The position numbers and the translations under genes were made by a program. Positions 1-9,780 of a DNA stretch of 41,554 nt are shown here, one piece after another. Every line of letters begins with the position of its first letter. Position 1 is the stretch's first letter. The stretch spans positions 1-41,554 of the forward strand of contig JAJYSM010000026.1 of the NCBI GenBank assembly GCA_021793575.1, in the 5' to 3' direction. Below the pieces are notes generated by a model. That model did no database searches. It was not told the DNA's origin and saw only the letters and a program-made list of their open reading frames with translations. The stretch is from Pseudomonadota bacterium (GTDB taxonomy: Bacteria > Pseudomonadota > Gammaproteobacteria > Xanthomonadales > Rhodanobacteraceae).

Positions 1-1112
<1,112 letters not shown>

Positions 1113-1143
1113 GGCGGTACTGCCGGGGAAGGAATCAACCGCT

Positions 1144-1149
1144 ATTCTA
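1144..1149 (-). promoter_or_regulatory. possible -10 box for sdaA
   Basis: Read on the minus strand this is TAGAAT (4 of 6 to TATAAT, first and last bases conserved), about 32 nt upstream of the sdaA ATG. The -35 position 17-18 nt further upstream is poor (TGCGAA or CTGCGA). A TAGAAT box also precedes purL in this window. The call rests on one short motif and its position. Confidence 0.3.
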
Positions 1150-1177
1150 CGCGGCACCCCCACCCATTCGCAGCCGC

Positions 1178-1414
1178 ATGCCTGACCTGACTCTTTACCA
1201 GCGCGACGATTGCCACCTGTGCGACCTGGCGCTGGACGTGCTGGCCGAGGCGGGTGCGCCGGCGTTCGACAGCGCGTGGGTGGACGATGTGCCGGAGTGG
1301 GCACAGCGCTACGGCAGCCGCGTGCCGGTGCTGCGCGACGGCCGCGACGGCCGCGAGCTGGACTGGCCGTTCGACGCCGCGGCGGTGCGCGCGTTTGTGC
1401 GCGGCCCGGGGTAG
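1178..1414 (+). CDS. glutaredoxin-like small thioredoxin-fold protein (DUF836 family)
   Basis: A 78-residue protein opening MPDLTLYQRDDCHLCD, a beta strand followed by the CxxC motif Cys12-His-Leu-Cys15. A later RVPVL segment supplies the cis-proline typical of thioredoxin folds. Size and motif match the glutaredoxin-like DUF836 family, cytosolic thiol-disulfide proteins whose substrates are mostly unknown. The start lies 65 bp from the sdaA start, so the two genes share a divergent intergenic region. No operon partner is evident, because the next gene is on the other strand. Confidence 0.85.
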   Translation: MPDLTLYQRDDCHLCDLALDVLAEAGAPAFDSAWVDDVPEWAQRYGSRVPVLRDGRDGRELDWPFDAAAVRAFVRGPG

Positions 1415-1434
1415 CCAGGACCGCGTTGCAAGAC

Positions 1435-2007
1435 TCAGACGCCGAAGTACGCCAGCGCGCCGATCACGATGCCAGCCGCGCCCATGCCGACCACCAGCTT
1501 GCCCAGCCACGCGCGGCGGCTGAGCAGCGCGATCGCGGCCATCGCGATGGCGATCTGCAGCAGCATGGTGGCCTGCGCCCAGCGATGATGCCGGTGCATC
1601 TGCTGCGCGCTTTTTTCATCGAACGCGGCTGAGGACTGCTCCAGCTTCTCGGCCGCCTTGCGGATCTGCACCTTCTGCGCCTCGTAGCGCTTGCGCTCGG
1701 CCTCGAAGAACGGCTTGCGCGCATCGCTGGACAGCTCCATGCCCAGCTCGCTGAGGTTCTGCTTGTTGCCCTTGGCCTGGTAGTAGCTCCACTGGTTGGC
1801 CGCCTCGGTCTTGCTGATCGCAGCATCGTTTTTGAGCAGGCCGGCCTCGGCCTGGGTGGTGCCGGCCATGTAGGAAAACATCGCGCCCACCGTGGCCAGG
1901 ATCGCGGTGATCACTGCCAGCCGGCCGGCCATGCCCTGGGGTGCGCGCTCGGCCGCCTCGTCGAGCTGGTTTTCATGCAGCCCGCGCACTTCGAATTCTT
2001 CAGACAC
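1435..2007 (-). CDS. DUF4337 membrane protein
   Basis: A 190-residue protein starting at a GTG codon (MSEEFEVRGLHENQLDEA). It has one hydrophobic segment near residues 28-48. A long charged helical stretch (about residues 60-140, rich in Lys, Glu and Gln) follows and is probably coiled. Two C-terminal membrane helices (about 145-163 and 168-188) close the protein. This organisation and the sequence match DUF4337, a family without an assigned function. It is the last gene of the YceI-b561-YceI operon, 33 bp after the preceding stop codon, which suggests an envelope role. That role is inference. Confidence 0.8.
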   Translation of the reverse strand: MSEEFEVRGLHENQLDEAAERAPQGMAGRLAVITAILATVGAMFSYMAGTTQAEAGLLKNDAAISKTEAANQWSYYQAKGNKQNLSELGMELSSDARKPFFEAERKRYEAQKVQIRKAAEKLEQSSAAFDEKSAQQMHRHHRWAQATMLLQIAIAMAAIALLSRRAWLGKLVVGMGAAGIVIGALAYFGV

Positions 2008-2040
2008 GGGATATTCCGGGCAAGGTTCAGGGGTGGAGCA

Positions 2041-2589
2041 TCATTTCGGTGCGAGCTGCAGATGCGCGGTGATCTTCACCTCGGCGCCGATCACCGAGGT
2101 GTCGGCGTAGTCGCCGCCGCCCACGCCGAAGTCGAGCCGCTTGAGGCTGCCGCTGACGTCCAGCGTGGCGCCGCTGCCCTGCGGCTTGAACGTCACCGCC
2201 AGGCTCACCGGTTTGGTGACGCCGCGCAGGGTGAGGTTGCCGTCGGCGATCACCTGCGCGCCGACCTGACGAAAGCCGGTGGTGACGAAGTGCGCGGTGG
2301 GGAATTTCGCCACGTCGAAGAAGGCGGCGCCGGGCAGGGCGTTCTCCTGATCCTTGTCGCCGGTGTGCACGCTGGCCGGCGACACCGTGACGTCGAACTT
2401 CGAGGCCGCCAGGTGGGCCGGGTCGTAGCTGATCGCCGCCGTCCACTGGCTGAAGCTGCCGCTGCAGGCCGCGCCCTGGAAGGTGGCGCTGAAGCCGAGC
2501 TTGCTGGCGGCAGGTTGCACCGCGTAGCTGGTGGCGAAGCTGGCGCCGGGCAGGGCGAAAGCACACAGCAGCAGGGCGAGGCGTTTCAT
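2041..2589 (-). CDS. YceI-family periplasmic protein (first copy)
   Basis: A 182-residue protein with a signal peptide (MKRLALLLCAFALPGASFA) followed by a YceI lipocalin-like beta barrel. Family hallmarks are visible: SKLGFSATFQG, FDVAKFPTAHFVTT and LTLRGVTKPVSL. Characterised YceI proteins bind polyisoprenoid lipids such as quinone-like chains. The start ATG overlaps the stop of the upstream cytochrome b561 gene by 4 nt (ATGA), which implies translational coupling. A GGAG motif lies just upstream. E. coli also pairs yceI with a b561-type gene (yceJ), so a quinone-linked redox role is a reasonable inference. Confidence 0.93.
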   Translation of the reverse strand: MKRLALLLCAFALPGASFATSYAVQPAASKLGFSATFQGAACSGSFSQWTAAISYDPAHLAASKFDVTVSPASVHTGDKDQENALPGAAFFDVAKFPTAHFVTTGFRQVGAQVIADGNLTLRGVTKPVSLAVTFKPQGSGATLDVSGSLKRLDFGVGGGDYADTSVIGAEVKITAHLQLAPK

Positions 2590-3167
2590 CGGGAGGCTCC
2601 GGGAGGGGACGGGTCGTGACGCGGACGGCCGAACGGCAGCATCCGGCGCAACACGTTGTTGCGATGGACCAGGTGGTGCTTGAGTGCCGCGCCCACATGC
2701 GCCACCAGCACCAGCAGCAGCAGCCAGAAAAGATATTCGTGCAGGTCGCGTGCGACGTGCGCCAGCGCGTCATTCTTGCCCGCCAGCGCCGGCACGCTGA
2801 ACAGCTTGAACCACTGCAGCGGCTTACCCGCCAGCGAATTGAACCACCAGCCGCTGAGCGGTATCGCCGCAATCATCACGTACAGCACGCCATGCACGAG
2901 GTGCGCAGCCAGCTGCTGCCAGCGCGGCGCCGGCTCGTCCGGCGGGCGACGGTCCAGCGCGCGCCACAGCAGCCGCAGCGCGAACAGCGCCAGCACGGTC
3001 AGGCCGATCGACTTGTGCAGCGCCAGCCAGTTGATCTTCTGCATCGGCGAACGGGCCAGATCCATCAGCAGCCCGAACAGGCCGTTGCCGAGGATCGCCA
3101 GTGCCATCAGCCAGTGGAAGGTCTTGGCCACCGTGCCCCACTGCTGGTCGTTGCTGCGCAGGCTCAT
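2586..3167 (-). CDS. cytochrome b561 family membrane protein
   Basis: A 193-residue four-helix membrane cytochrome. It starts MSLRSNDQQWGTVAKTFHW. Likely haem-ligating histidines lie in KTFHWLMA, LHKSIGL, HLVHGVLY and HEYLFWLL, as in diheme b561 proteins that move electrons to or from quinones. The ATG was chosen because it overlaps the preceding YceI stop by 4 nt and gives the normal length for the family. A 110-codon upstream extension in the same frame overlaps that gene and has no family similarity. Both junctions are 4-nt overlaps, so the three genes are almost certainly one transcript. Confidence 0.92.
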   Translation of the reverse strand: MSLRSNDQQWGTVAKTFHWLMALAILGNGLFGLLMDLARSPMQKINWLALHKSIGLTVLALFALRLLWRALDRRPPDEPAPRWQQLAAHLVHGVLYVMIAAIPLSGWWFNSLAGKPLQWFKLFSVPALAGKNDALAHVARDLHEYLFWLLLLVLVAHVGAALKHHLVHRNNVLRRMLPFGRPRHDPSPPGASR

Positions 3168-3781
3168 GGTTGCTCCGTGGACGCGGCGCCGTCGTCGCGG
3201 ATCGCCTCCAGCTGCAGCCACACGTCGACGCGGTCGCCGATCGAGTGGCCGAAGGCGGTGATGCCGAAGTCGCGCCGGTCCAGCAGCGCGGTGGCGGAGA
3301 AGCCCGCCACCGTGTGCAGGCCGTAGATGGTGGCCGCCACGCGGTTGAGGGTGAACGGCACGTCCAGCGGGCGCGTCACTCCGCGCAGGGTCAGCTGCCC
3401 GTGCAGCACGCCGTGGTGAGCGCCGATGCGCTGCACGCTGGTGCTGACGAAATGCGCGTAGCGGTAGCGCGTGCAGTCCAGCAGCGCCGGCTTGCACACC
3501 GCGGCATTCCAGTCGGCGTCACCCATGTCCACGCCGGCCATGTCGATGTCCAGCTCGGTGGCCGCCGTGCTCCAGTCGTCCGGGTCGAGGCGCAGCCAGC
3601 CCTTGGCGATGTGCAGCCGTCCGAACGGCCGCGAATAGCCGTCGTGGTCGATACTGAAAAGCAGCTGGCTGTGCACCGTGTCGTAGCGGTAGTTCGCGCT
3701 GGCGGCATGGGCGGACGGCAGCGCCAGCAGCGCGGCTGCCTGCAGGACGAGACACTGGCCGAGGGTCGGGATACGAAGCAT
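3164..3781 (-). CDS. YceI-family periplasmic protein (second copy)
   Basis: A 205-residue protein. The start at ATG 3781 gives MLRIPTLGQCLVLQAAALLA followed by LPSAHA, a good signal peptide with a signal peptidase I site. The mature part has YceI features: YDTVHSQLLFSIDHDG, YRYAHFVSTS, LTLRGVTRPLDVPF and FGITAFGHSIGD. A cysteine pair (CKPALLDC) is present here and absent from the other copy, so a disulfide is possible. It is the first gene of the operon, and its stop overlaps the b561 start. The two YceI copies are clearly diverged, which argues for distinct ligands rather than a recent duplication. Confidence 0.92.
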   Translation of the reverse strand: MLRIPTLGQCLVLQAAALLALPSAHAASANYRYDTVHSQLLFSIDHDGYSRPFGRLHIAKGWLRLDPDDWSTAATELDIDMAGVDMGDADWNAAVCKPALLDCTRYRYAHFVSTSVQRIGAHHGVLHGQLTLRGVTRPLDVPFTLNRVAATIYGLHTVAGFSATALLDRRDFGITAFGHSIGDRVDVWLQLEAIRDDGAASTEQP

Positions 3782-3950
3782 CCGGCGAAGTCTGGACGAT
3801 TGCCAGCCACGATGCCAGCGCACCCGATTGAACGGATTGTTTCCCTTGGGCGCCAGCGGCGCGGCATCGTGACGGCGCTTGCGCCGGGCCGGGACGCTCG
3901 CCGCAGCGCGCGGGTTTTGGCATGATGGCGCGGGGTGGGGGACTCTGCGC

Positions 3951-6900
3951 ATGTTTGCAACGCTCGTGCTGAACGCGGTTCTGGCGGCGGCCTCGTTGAC
4001 GCGCGTGGCGACCGCTGCGCCAGGCGTGGCCGCACCCGCGCCGGCAGCCGCGGCGACGCCGACGGTGCTGGCCACGCCCCAGTTCCGCCGCTACGGCGTC
4101 GCCGATGGCCTGCCCAGCGGACCCATCTACGCGGTGACCCAGGACCGCCACGGCCTGATGTGGTTTGCCACCGCCAGCGGCCTGGTGCGCTACGACGGGG
4201 TGAGCTTCCGGGTGTTCCGGCATGCGCTGGACGACCCGCAGTCGATGCCCGCCGGGGCGATCTACACGCTGTTCGTCGACCGCGACAACTGCGTGTGGGC
4301 CGGCAGCATTTCCAACGGGCTGACGGTGTACCAGCAGTCGGAGCATCGCTTCCGGCACTGGGAGCATGACCCCGCCGACCCGGCCAGCCTGGCCAGCGAC
4401 GAAGTGTGGAGCATCGCGCAGACGCCCGATGGAGCACTGTGGCTGGCCACCAACGCCGGCCTGGACCGCATGCGTCCGCACGGCACCGGCTTCGATCACA
4501 TCCCGCTCGCTGTCGATGGCACGCACGCCGCGTCGTTCGGCCCGGTTCGTGCGCTGCTGGCCGGGCCCGACGGCCGCCTGTGGATCGGCGCGGAAAGCGG
4601 CCTGTACCTGCGCGACGCCGGCGGCCGCATCCATCGCGTGCCGGTGGATCCGGCCTTTCACGGCAAGCTGGGCAAGGTCTGGCATATCGACGGTGGCCAC
4701 GGCGAGGTGCGGGTGGCGGTCAGCGGCGGCCTGCTGGTGATCGGTGCCGACGGCGTGGCGCGACCGCTGGCCGGCGCCCAACTGGCCTCGCTGCGGATAC
4801 TCAGCAGCACGCGCGACCGCCAGGGGCGGCTGTGGATCGGTGGCGCCGACGGACTGCTGCTGGATACCGGCGACGGCACACTGCAGTCGATCACCGGCCA
4901 GCCGCTGCTGCCCGGTGGCCTGCCCGGCAACAATATCTGGCAGACCGCGCTGGATCGCGAAGGCGGGCTCTGGGTCACCTTCGACGATTCCAACGTCGCC
5001 TATCTGCCGCCGGGCTGGAATGGCTTCACCCGCTTCACCCACATTCCGGACGATCCGGCCAGCCTCCTCAACATCAGCGCCGCGACCCTGCTCACCGCGC
5101 GCGATGGTCGGCTGTGGGTGGGCGGCAATGATGGCTGGATCGACAAGCTGGATGCGACCAGCGGGCGCGTGCAACATATCGTGCGGGACGTCCACGGACA
5201 TGTCGCGTCGATGGCCGAGGACGCGCACGGTGGCCTGTGGATCAACGTGCCCGGCGGGCTGCGGCTGCTGGCTCACGGCGTCCTGCACACCATTCGCCTG
5301 GATGCCGCGCACGTCACCCGGCCGGTGCTGCTCGCCAGCGCCGGCGACGGGCGCATCTATCTCGCCTCGTGGGGCCAGGGCCTGTTTGCGATCGATCCGG
5401 TCAGCCTGGCGATCACGCCGGTGCCGATGGCTGCGGCATCGGACGATGCCCGGCTGCCCGAGCAGCTCACCTTCAACAAGGGCAATCTCTGGTATGCCAG
5501 CAATGGCGGCCTGCTGCGGCTGAACGAGCACACCGGCACGCTCGACTTCGTCGCCGGCGTACCGCAGGAAGAGATCACCTCGTTCGCCTGCAACGCCCAC
5601 GGTTTCTGGACCGCCACCGGGCGCGCCCTGAATCACTACCGCTACGCCGACGGCCGCGCCACCCTGATCGACAGCGTCGACATCAGTCGCGAGGCGTTCA
5701 CGCCGGATATCACCTCGCTGCGCGTCGACCGCCAGGGCCAGCTGTGGGTGTTCGCCAATCCCGGCCTGTTCCGGCTCGACCAACGCAGCCACCGCTTCAC
5801 GGCGTTCGGACCGGCGCAGGGCCTGTCGAATGCCCAGTTCGGCGGCGGCGTGACCGCGGTGGCGCCGGACGGCATGATCCTGGCGCCCAATGCCGGTGGC
5901 GTGGTGGGATTCCAGCCGCTGCGGCTGCAGGCCCCGAGCCACGCCAGTCCAGCCCCGCCGCCGCCACTCACGTTGACCCGGCTGAGCGTGCGCCGCGGCG
6001 GCCAGACCCACCTGCTGCCGCTGGAAGCCGGTCCGGTGCGCCTGGGCTGGCGCGATCGCGACCTGAGCGTGAGCGTGCGGGTCGCCTCGTTCGTCAGTCC
6101 GCTCGCCAATCACTACCGCTTCCGCCTGCAGGGTTTCGACAGCGGCTGGGTCGAGGTGGATCATCGCGGCGAGCGCGAATTCGCCGGGCTGGCGGCCGGC
6201 CATTACACGCTGGAAGTGCAAGGAGCCGGTGCCGACGGCGTATGGGGCAGCCTGGCGCAGCCGCTGCGGATCGACGTGCAGGCACCGCCATGGGCACGCT
6301 GGTGGGCATGGCTGGCGTATGCGCTGGTACTGCTCGCCAGCGCCGCGCTGATCCTGCGCGGCTGGCGCCGGCGACTGGCCCAGCGCCATCGGATGCAAAT
6401 GATCGAACAGCAACGGCAGCTGGCGGAGGCGGCCAGCGCCGCCAAGACGCAGTTCCTGGCGACCCTCAGCCACGAGATCCGCACCCCGATGACCGGGGTG
6501 ATGGGCATGGCCGAGCTGATGCTGGCCACGCCGCTCAGCCCGCTGCAGCACGACTACACCCGCGCCATGCAGCGCTCCGGCGGCATGCTGCTGAAACTGC
6601 TCAACGACGCGCTGGATCTGGCCCGCATCGAGGCCGGCCGGCTGGAGCTGGAGCCGGCGCCGTTCGACCCGCGCCAGCTGGTCGAGGATGTGACCCAGCT
6701 CGAACAGGGGCTGGCACACCTCAAGGGCATCCGCTTCGTGCTGGAGGTGGCCGACGACCTGCCGCGGCGGCTGATCGGCGATGCGGTGCGGATCAAGCAG
6801 GTGCTGCTGAACCTGGCCAACAACGCGCTGAAGTTCACCGAGCACGGCAGCGTGACATTGCGTGCACAGCGCACCGCGACCGGCCTGCAGTTCAGCATCA

Positions 6901-7562
6901 GCGACACCGGGCCGGGCATCCCCGAGGCCAGCCAGGTGCGGTTGTTCCAGCGCTTCGAGCAGGCCGACGGGCCGCAGCGGCGCGCCGGCAGCGGGCTGGG
7001 GCTGGCGATCTGCCGCGAGCTGGTCGACATGATGGGCGGCAGCATCGAGCTGGAATCACGGCTGGCGCACGGCAGCACGTTCCGCGTGCGGCTGCCGCTG
7101 GCCGAGCCGCCGCCACCGGCGCAGTCCGCGTCCGACACCGCCGGCGTGTTGCCGCAGCGGCTGCTGCTGGTGGAGGACGACGCCATCGTGGCGGCGGTGA
7201 TCCGCGGCCTGCTGGAGCAGCAGGGGCATGCCGTCTGCCACGTCGGCAACGGGCTGGCTGCGCTGGCCGAGCTGGCGCATGCCGGCTTCGATGCGGTGCT
7301 GCTGGATCTGGACCTGCCCGGCGTGGACGGCTTCCAGATCGCCCGGCTGATCCGCCAGCGCGAACACGCCGGCCAGCGCGTGCCGATCATTGCGGTCACC
7401 GCGCGCTCGGGCAGCGAGGACGAGGCGCGCTCACGCGCGGCGGGCATGGACGGCTTTCTGCGCAAGCCGCTGAGCGGCGAGCAGCTGGCCGATGCGCTGG
7501 TGCAGGCCTGCGCGACGCTGCCCGCCGAGAGCCACGCTGAGGCGGTGGCCGACCCTGCCTGA
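3951..7562 (+). CDS. hybrid sensor histidine kinase/response regulator with two-component propeller and Y_Y_Y domains
   Basis: A 1203-residue protein. ATG 3951 was chosen because it gives a signal peptide (MFATLVLNAVLAAASL) and is preceded by GGTGGGGGA. Residues ~40-670 hold many propeller repeats of the form DRxGxLWxGxxxGLxxxD. A Y_Y_Y domain follows (~690-775), then a membrane helix at ~783-805. Next come HisKA with phosphoacceptor His841 (SHEIRTP), HATPase_c (NNALKF, DTGPGIP, GSGLGLAI), and a C-terminal receiver with VLLD at Asp1119 and TARSGSEDE. The large periplasmic sensor resembles Bacteroidetes-type hybrid systems, but there is no C-terminal AraC helix-turn-helix, so output must pass to a partner. 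No regulator or transporter gene lies next to it, so the signal cannot be guessed. Confidence 0.93.
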   Translation: MFATLVLNAVLAAASLTRVATAAPGVAAPAPAAAATPTVLATPQFRRYGVADGLPSGPIYAVTQDRHGLMWFATASGLVRYDGVSFRVFRHALDDPQSMPAGAIYTLFVDRDNCVWAGSISNGLTVYQQSEHRFRHWEHDPADPASLASDEVWSIAQTPDGALWLATNAGLDRMRPHGTGFDHIPLAVDGTHAASFGPVRALLAGPDGRLWIGAESGLYLRDAGGRIHRVPVDPAFHGKLGKVWHIDGGHGEVRVAVSGGLLVIGADGVARPLAGAQLASLRILSSTRDRQGRLWIGGADGLLLDTGDGTLQSITGQPLLPGGLPGNNIWQTALDREGGLWVTFDDSNVAYLPPGWNGFTRFTHIPDDPASLLNISAATLLTARDGRLWVGGNDGWIDKLDATSGRVQHIVRDVHGHVASMAEDAHGGLWINVPGGLRLLAHGVLHTIRLDAAHVTRPVLLASAGDGRIYLASWGQGLFAIDPVSLAITPVPMAAASDDARLPEQLTFNKGNLWYASNGGLLRLNEHTGTLDFVAGVPQEEITSFACNAHGFWTATGRALNHYRYADGRATLIDSVDISREAFTPDITSLRVDRQGQLWVFANPGLFRLDQRSHRFTAFGPAQGLSNAQFGGGVTAVAPDGMILAPNAGGVVGFQPLRLQAPSHASPAPPPPLTLTRLSVRRGGQTHLLPLEAGPVRLGWRDRDLSVSVRVASFVSPLANHYRFRLQGFDSGWVEVDHRGEREFAGLAAGHYTLEVQGAGADGVWGSLAQPLRIDVQAPPWARWWAWLAYALVLLASAALILRGWRRRLAQRHRMQMIEQQRQLAEAASAAKTQFLATLSHEIRTPMTGVMGMAELMLATPLSPLQHDYTRAMQRSGGMLLKLLNDALDLARIEAGRLELEPAPFDPRQLVEDVTQLEQGLAHLKGIRFVLEVADDLPRRLIGDAVRIKQVLLNLANNALKFTEHGSVTLRAQRTATGLQFSISDTGPGIPEASQVRLFQRFEQADGPQRRAGSGLGLAICRELVDMMGGSIELESRLAHGSTFRVRLPLAEPPPPAQSASDTAGVLPQRLLLVEDDAIVAAVIRGLLEQQGHAVCHVGNGLAALAELAHAGFDAVLLDLDLPGVDGFQIARLIRQREHAGQRVPIIAVTARSGSEDEARSRAAGMDGFLRKPLSGEQLADALVQACATLPAESHAEAVADPA

Positions 7563-7594
7563 GCGACTGGCGCCGGGCGCGTCGCCGCGCGTGG

Positions 7595-8017
7595 CTACAT
7601 GTCGATCTTGCGCAGCTCGAAGCCGCGGCGCTGGTATTCGCGCCAGCGCACGCGCGAGCCGTCGCGCTCGGCCGGATCGGCGGCGATCACTTCCAGCACG
7701 CGCTCGCAGGCCAGCTCGGGGCATGCGTCGCGCAGGTTGATCAGCAGCGGGCGCGCGACGGTGTCGATGCCCGGCGGCACGATCAGCACCGCGGTGTCTG
7801 CGTCGTCGTCGTCGCCGGCGAGCTGGTGCGGCAGCAGCGTGTCCTCGTCGAACGCCCACAGCAGTTCGTCGAGCGCTTCGGCCTGGGCGAAATCGCGGGT
7901 CAGGATCAGCGTCGGCTGCTGCGCCGCAAACGCCTTCTTCGCCAGCTCGCACACCAGCAGCAGCGGCTGCTCGCGAAAGCGCGGCTTGTCGATCAGGTAG
8001 AAGTCGGCGCGCGGCAT
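7595..8017 (-). CDS. holC: DNA polymerase III chi subunit
   Basis: A 140-residue protein with the chi-subunit pattern: MPRADFYLIDKPRFREQPLL at the N-terminus, then CELAKKAF, LDELLWAFDEDTLLPH and a C-terminal RRGFELRKIDM. Chi pairs with psi and links the clamp loader to single-stranded DNA-binding protein at the replication fork. It lies downstream of pepA on the same strand, the usual gammaproteobacterial order (pepA-holC). The 170-bp gap between them contains an unusual G-rich inverted repeat described separately. No clear purine-rich ribosome binding site is visible upstream because that arm is C-rich on this strand. Confidence 0.93.
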   Translation of the reverse strand: MPRADFYLIDKPRFREQPLLLVCELAKKAFAAQQPTLILTRDFAQAEALDELLWAFDEDTLLPHQLAGDDDDADTAVLIVPPGIDTVARPLLINLRDACPELACERVLEVIAADPAERDGSRVRWREYQRRGFELRKIDM

Positions 8018-8028
8018 GGGTCAGAGAG

Positions 8029-8183
8029 CGGGGAACGGGGAAGGGGGAACGGGGAACGCGCGCAGCGCGGAGATCCTGCGCTGCGTGGCGGTGGCGAGGC
8101 ATCTGAAGAAAGCATTGAAAGTGCGGAGAAACGCAGGCCCACCGCAAGCTACACGTTCCCCATTCCCCGTTCCCCGTTCCCCG
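8029..8183. repeat. inverted pair of G-run arrays (potential G-quadruplexes) between pepA and holC
   Basis: The left arm (about 8029-8058, plus strand) has four G-runs of at least four bases separated by AAC, AA and AAC. The right arm (about 8153-8182) is its near inverse, with four C-runs separated by ATT or GTT spacers, so the same kind of G-run array lies on the minus strand. About 95 bp separate the arms. Each arm fits the short-loop four-tract pattern for a G-quadruplex, and the two could also pair as a long hairpin. The right arm ends just before the pepA stop. The left arm begins 11 nt upstream of the holC start. Similar GGGGAAC/T repeats are scattered between genes in xanthomonads (general knowledge, not tested here). 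Confidence 0.75.
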
Positions 8184-8187
8184 CCCT

Positions 8188-9681
8188 TCATCCCGCCCGA
8201 TCCATCAGCCACTGCGTCAGCAGCGTCACCGGGCGGCCGGTGGCCAGGCCCTTGCGCCCTTCGTCCCAGGCGGTGCCGGCGATGTCCAGATGCGCCCAGC
8301 GCTGGCCGTCGGTGAAGCGCGACAGGAAGCAGGCAGCGGTGATCGCACCGGCGCTCTTGCCGCCGATGTTGGCGACGTCGGCGAAGCCGGATTCCAGCTG
8401 CGCCTGGTAGTCGTCCCACAGCGGCAGGCGCCAGGCGCGGTCGAGCGTGTGCTCGCCGGCGGCGAGCAGCTCCGCGGCGAGGTCGTCGTGCTTGCTCATC
8501 AGGCCGCTGGCGTGCTTGCCCAGCGCGATCACGCAGGCGCCGGTGAGCGTGGCGGCGTCGATCATCGCCTGCGGCTGGAATGTCTGCGCGGTCCAGGTCA
8601 GCGCGTCGCACAGGATCAGCCGGCCTTCGGCGTCGGTGTTCAGCACCTCGATGGTCAGGCCGGACAGGCTGGTGAGCACGTCGCTGGGGCGATAGGCGTC
8701 GCCGTCGGGCATGTTCTCCACGGTCGGCACCACGCACACCAGGTTCAGCGCCAGGCCGAGCCGCACCGCGGCGATGAACGCGCCGAGCACGCCGGCGGCG
8801 CCGCCCATGTCGAACTTCATCTCCTCCATGCCCGGCCCGGGCTTGAGGCTGATGCCGCCGGAGTCGAAGGTGACGCCCTTGCCGACCAGCGCATACGGTT
8901 TCTCGTCCGCGCTGCCGCCGCGGTACTGCAGCACCACCAGCTTGGGCTTGTTGACCGAGCCGCGGGCCACCGCCAGCAGCGAGCCGAAGCCGAGCTTGTC
9001 CATCTCGACGTGGTCGAGCACCTGGCAGCTGACCTTGTCATCCTGGGCGTCGGCGAACGCCTGTGCCTGCGCGGCGATCCACGCCGGGTTGCAGATGTTC
9101 GGCGGCAGGTTGGCCAGCTCGCGCGCGAAGCGCACGCCCTCGGCGATCGCCAGCGCCTGCGCCAGGCCGGCCTGCGCCTCGTCGCCCGCTGCCAGGGCCA
9201 CGCTGGCCAGTTCCGGCGGTTTGGGCTGCTTGTCACGCGGCTTGAAGGTGGCGGTGTAGCGATAGGCGGCGTGGTCGATCGCCAGCACCGCCGTGCGCAC
9301 GCGCCAGGCGCTGTCGCGGCCGGGCACTTCCACCTCGCTCAGGTACGACACCGCATCGGCCACCGGCAGCTTGCCCAGCGCGCGCGCCGCTTCCAGGTGG
9401 ATCTTCTGGAAACGCGCCGCGTCAAACGATTTCTGCGCGCCAAGGCCCACCACCAGCACGCGGCGGGCGGTGATTCCTTGCGGCGCGAACAGCAGCGTGC
9501 TGCTGCCGGTCTTGCCGCTGATATCGCCGCTTTCCACCTGGCGCTTGATCAGGCCGCCGGCCGCATTGTCCACCCGCGCAGCAGCGCTGGTCAGCACGCC
9601 GTGTTCGTAGACGCCCACCAGCACGCAGGCGCTGTCGACGGTTTCCGGGGCGGCGGCGCCAAGGCTGAACTGAAGTGTCAT
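8188..9681 (-). CDS. pepA: leucyl aminopeptidase (cytosol aminopeptidase, M17)
   Basis: A 497-residue protein starting [17 protein letters not shown]. The C-terminal catalytic domain has the M17 signature NTDAEGRL at residues 348-355, with the metal-site segments [11 protein letters not shown] and [10 protein letters not shown]. It is a cytosolic dinuclear metalloexopeptidase that removes N-terminal residues. The E. coli homologue also binds DNA in Xer recombination. ATG 9681 was chosen for family length. Open frame continues upstream for about 400 codons but runs through lptF antisense and has no protein similarity. The gene is divergent from lptF across a 99-bp shared region, the conserved arrangement in this class. 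Confidence 0.96.
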   Translation of the reverse strand: MTLQFSLGAAAPETVDSACVLVGVYEHGVLTSAAARVDNAAGGLIKRQVESGDISGKTGSSTLLFAPQGITARRVLVVGLGAQKSFDAARFQKIHLEAARALGKLPVADAVSYLSEVEVPGRDSAWRVRTAVLAIDHAAYRYTATFKPRDKQPKPPELASVALAAGDEAQAGLAQALAIAEGVRFARELANLPPNICNPAWIAAQAQAFADAQDDKVSCQVLDHVEMDKLGFGSLLAVARGSVNKPKLVVLQYRGGSADEKPYALVGKGVTFDSGGISLKPGPGMEEMKFDMGGAAGVLGAFIAAVRLGLALNLVCVVPTVENMPDGDAYRPSDVLTSLSGLTIEVLNTDAEGRLILCDALTWTAQTFQPQAMIDAATLTGACVIALGKHASGLMSKHDDLAAELLAAGEHTLDRAWRLPLWDDYQAQLESGFADVANIGGKSAGAITAACFLSRFTDGQRWAHLDIAGTAWDEGRKGLATGRPVTLLTQWLMDRAG

Positions 9682-9780
9682 CGGGAGGTTTCCTGCATGG
9701 GCCCGGCCATGGCCGGACAGGCTAGACTTGCGGTTTGCCGGCCCGATCGGGTGCGGCGAGGTAGCGGACAAGTTTATCGC

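Noticed and set aside
3519-6845. An 1108-codon minus-strand frame across the hybrid kinase
   Set aside because: It is the shadow of the kinase reading frame. It has no domain and no plausible start.
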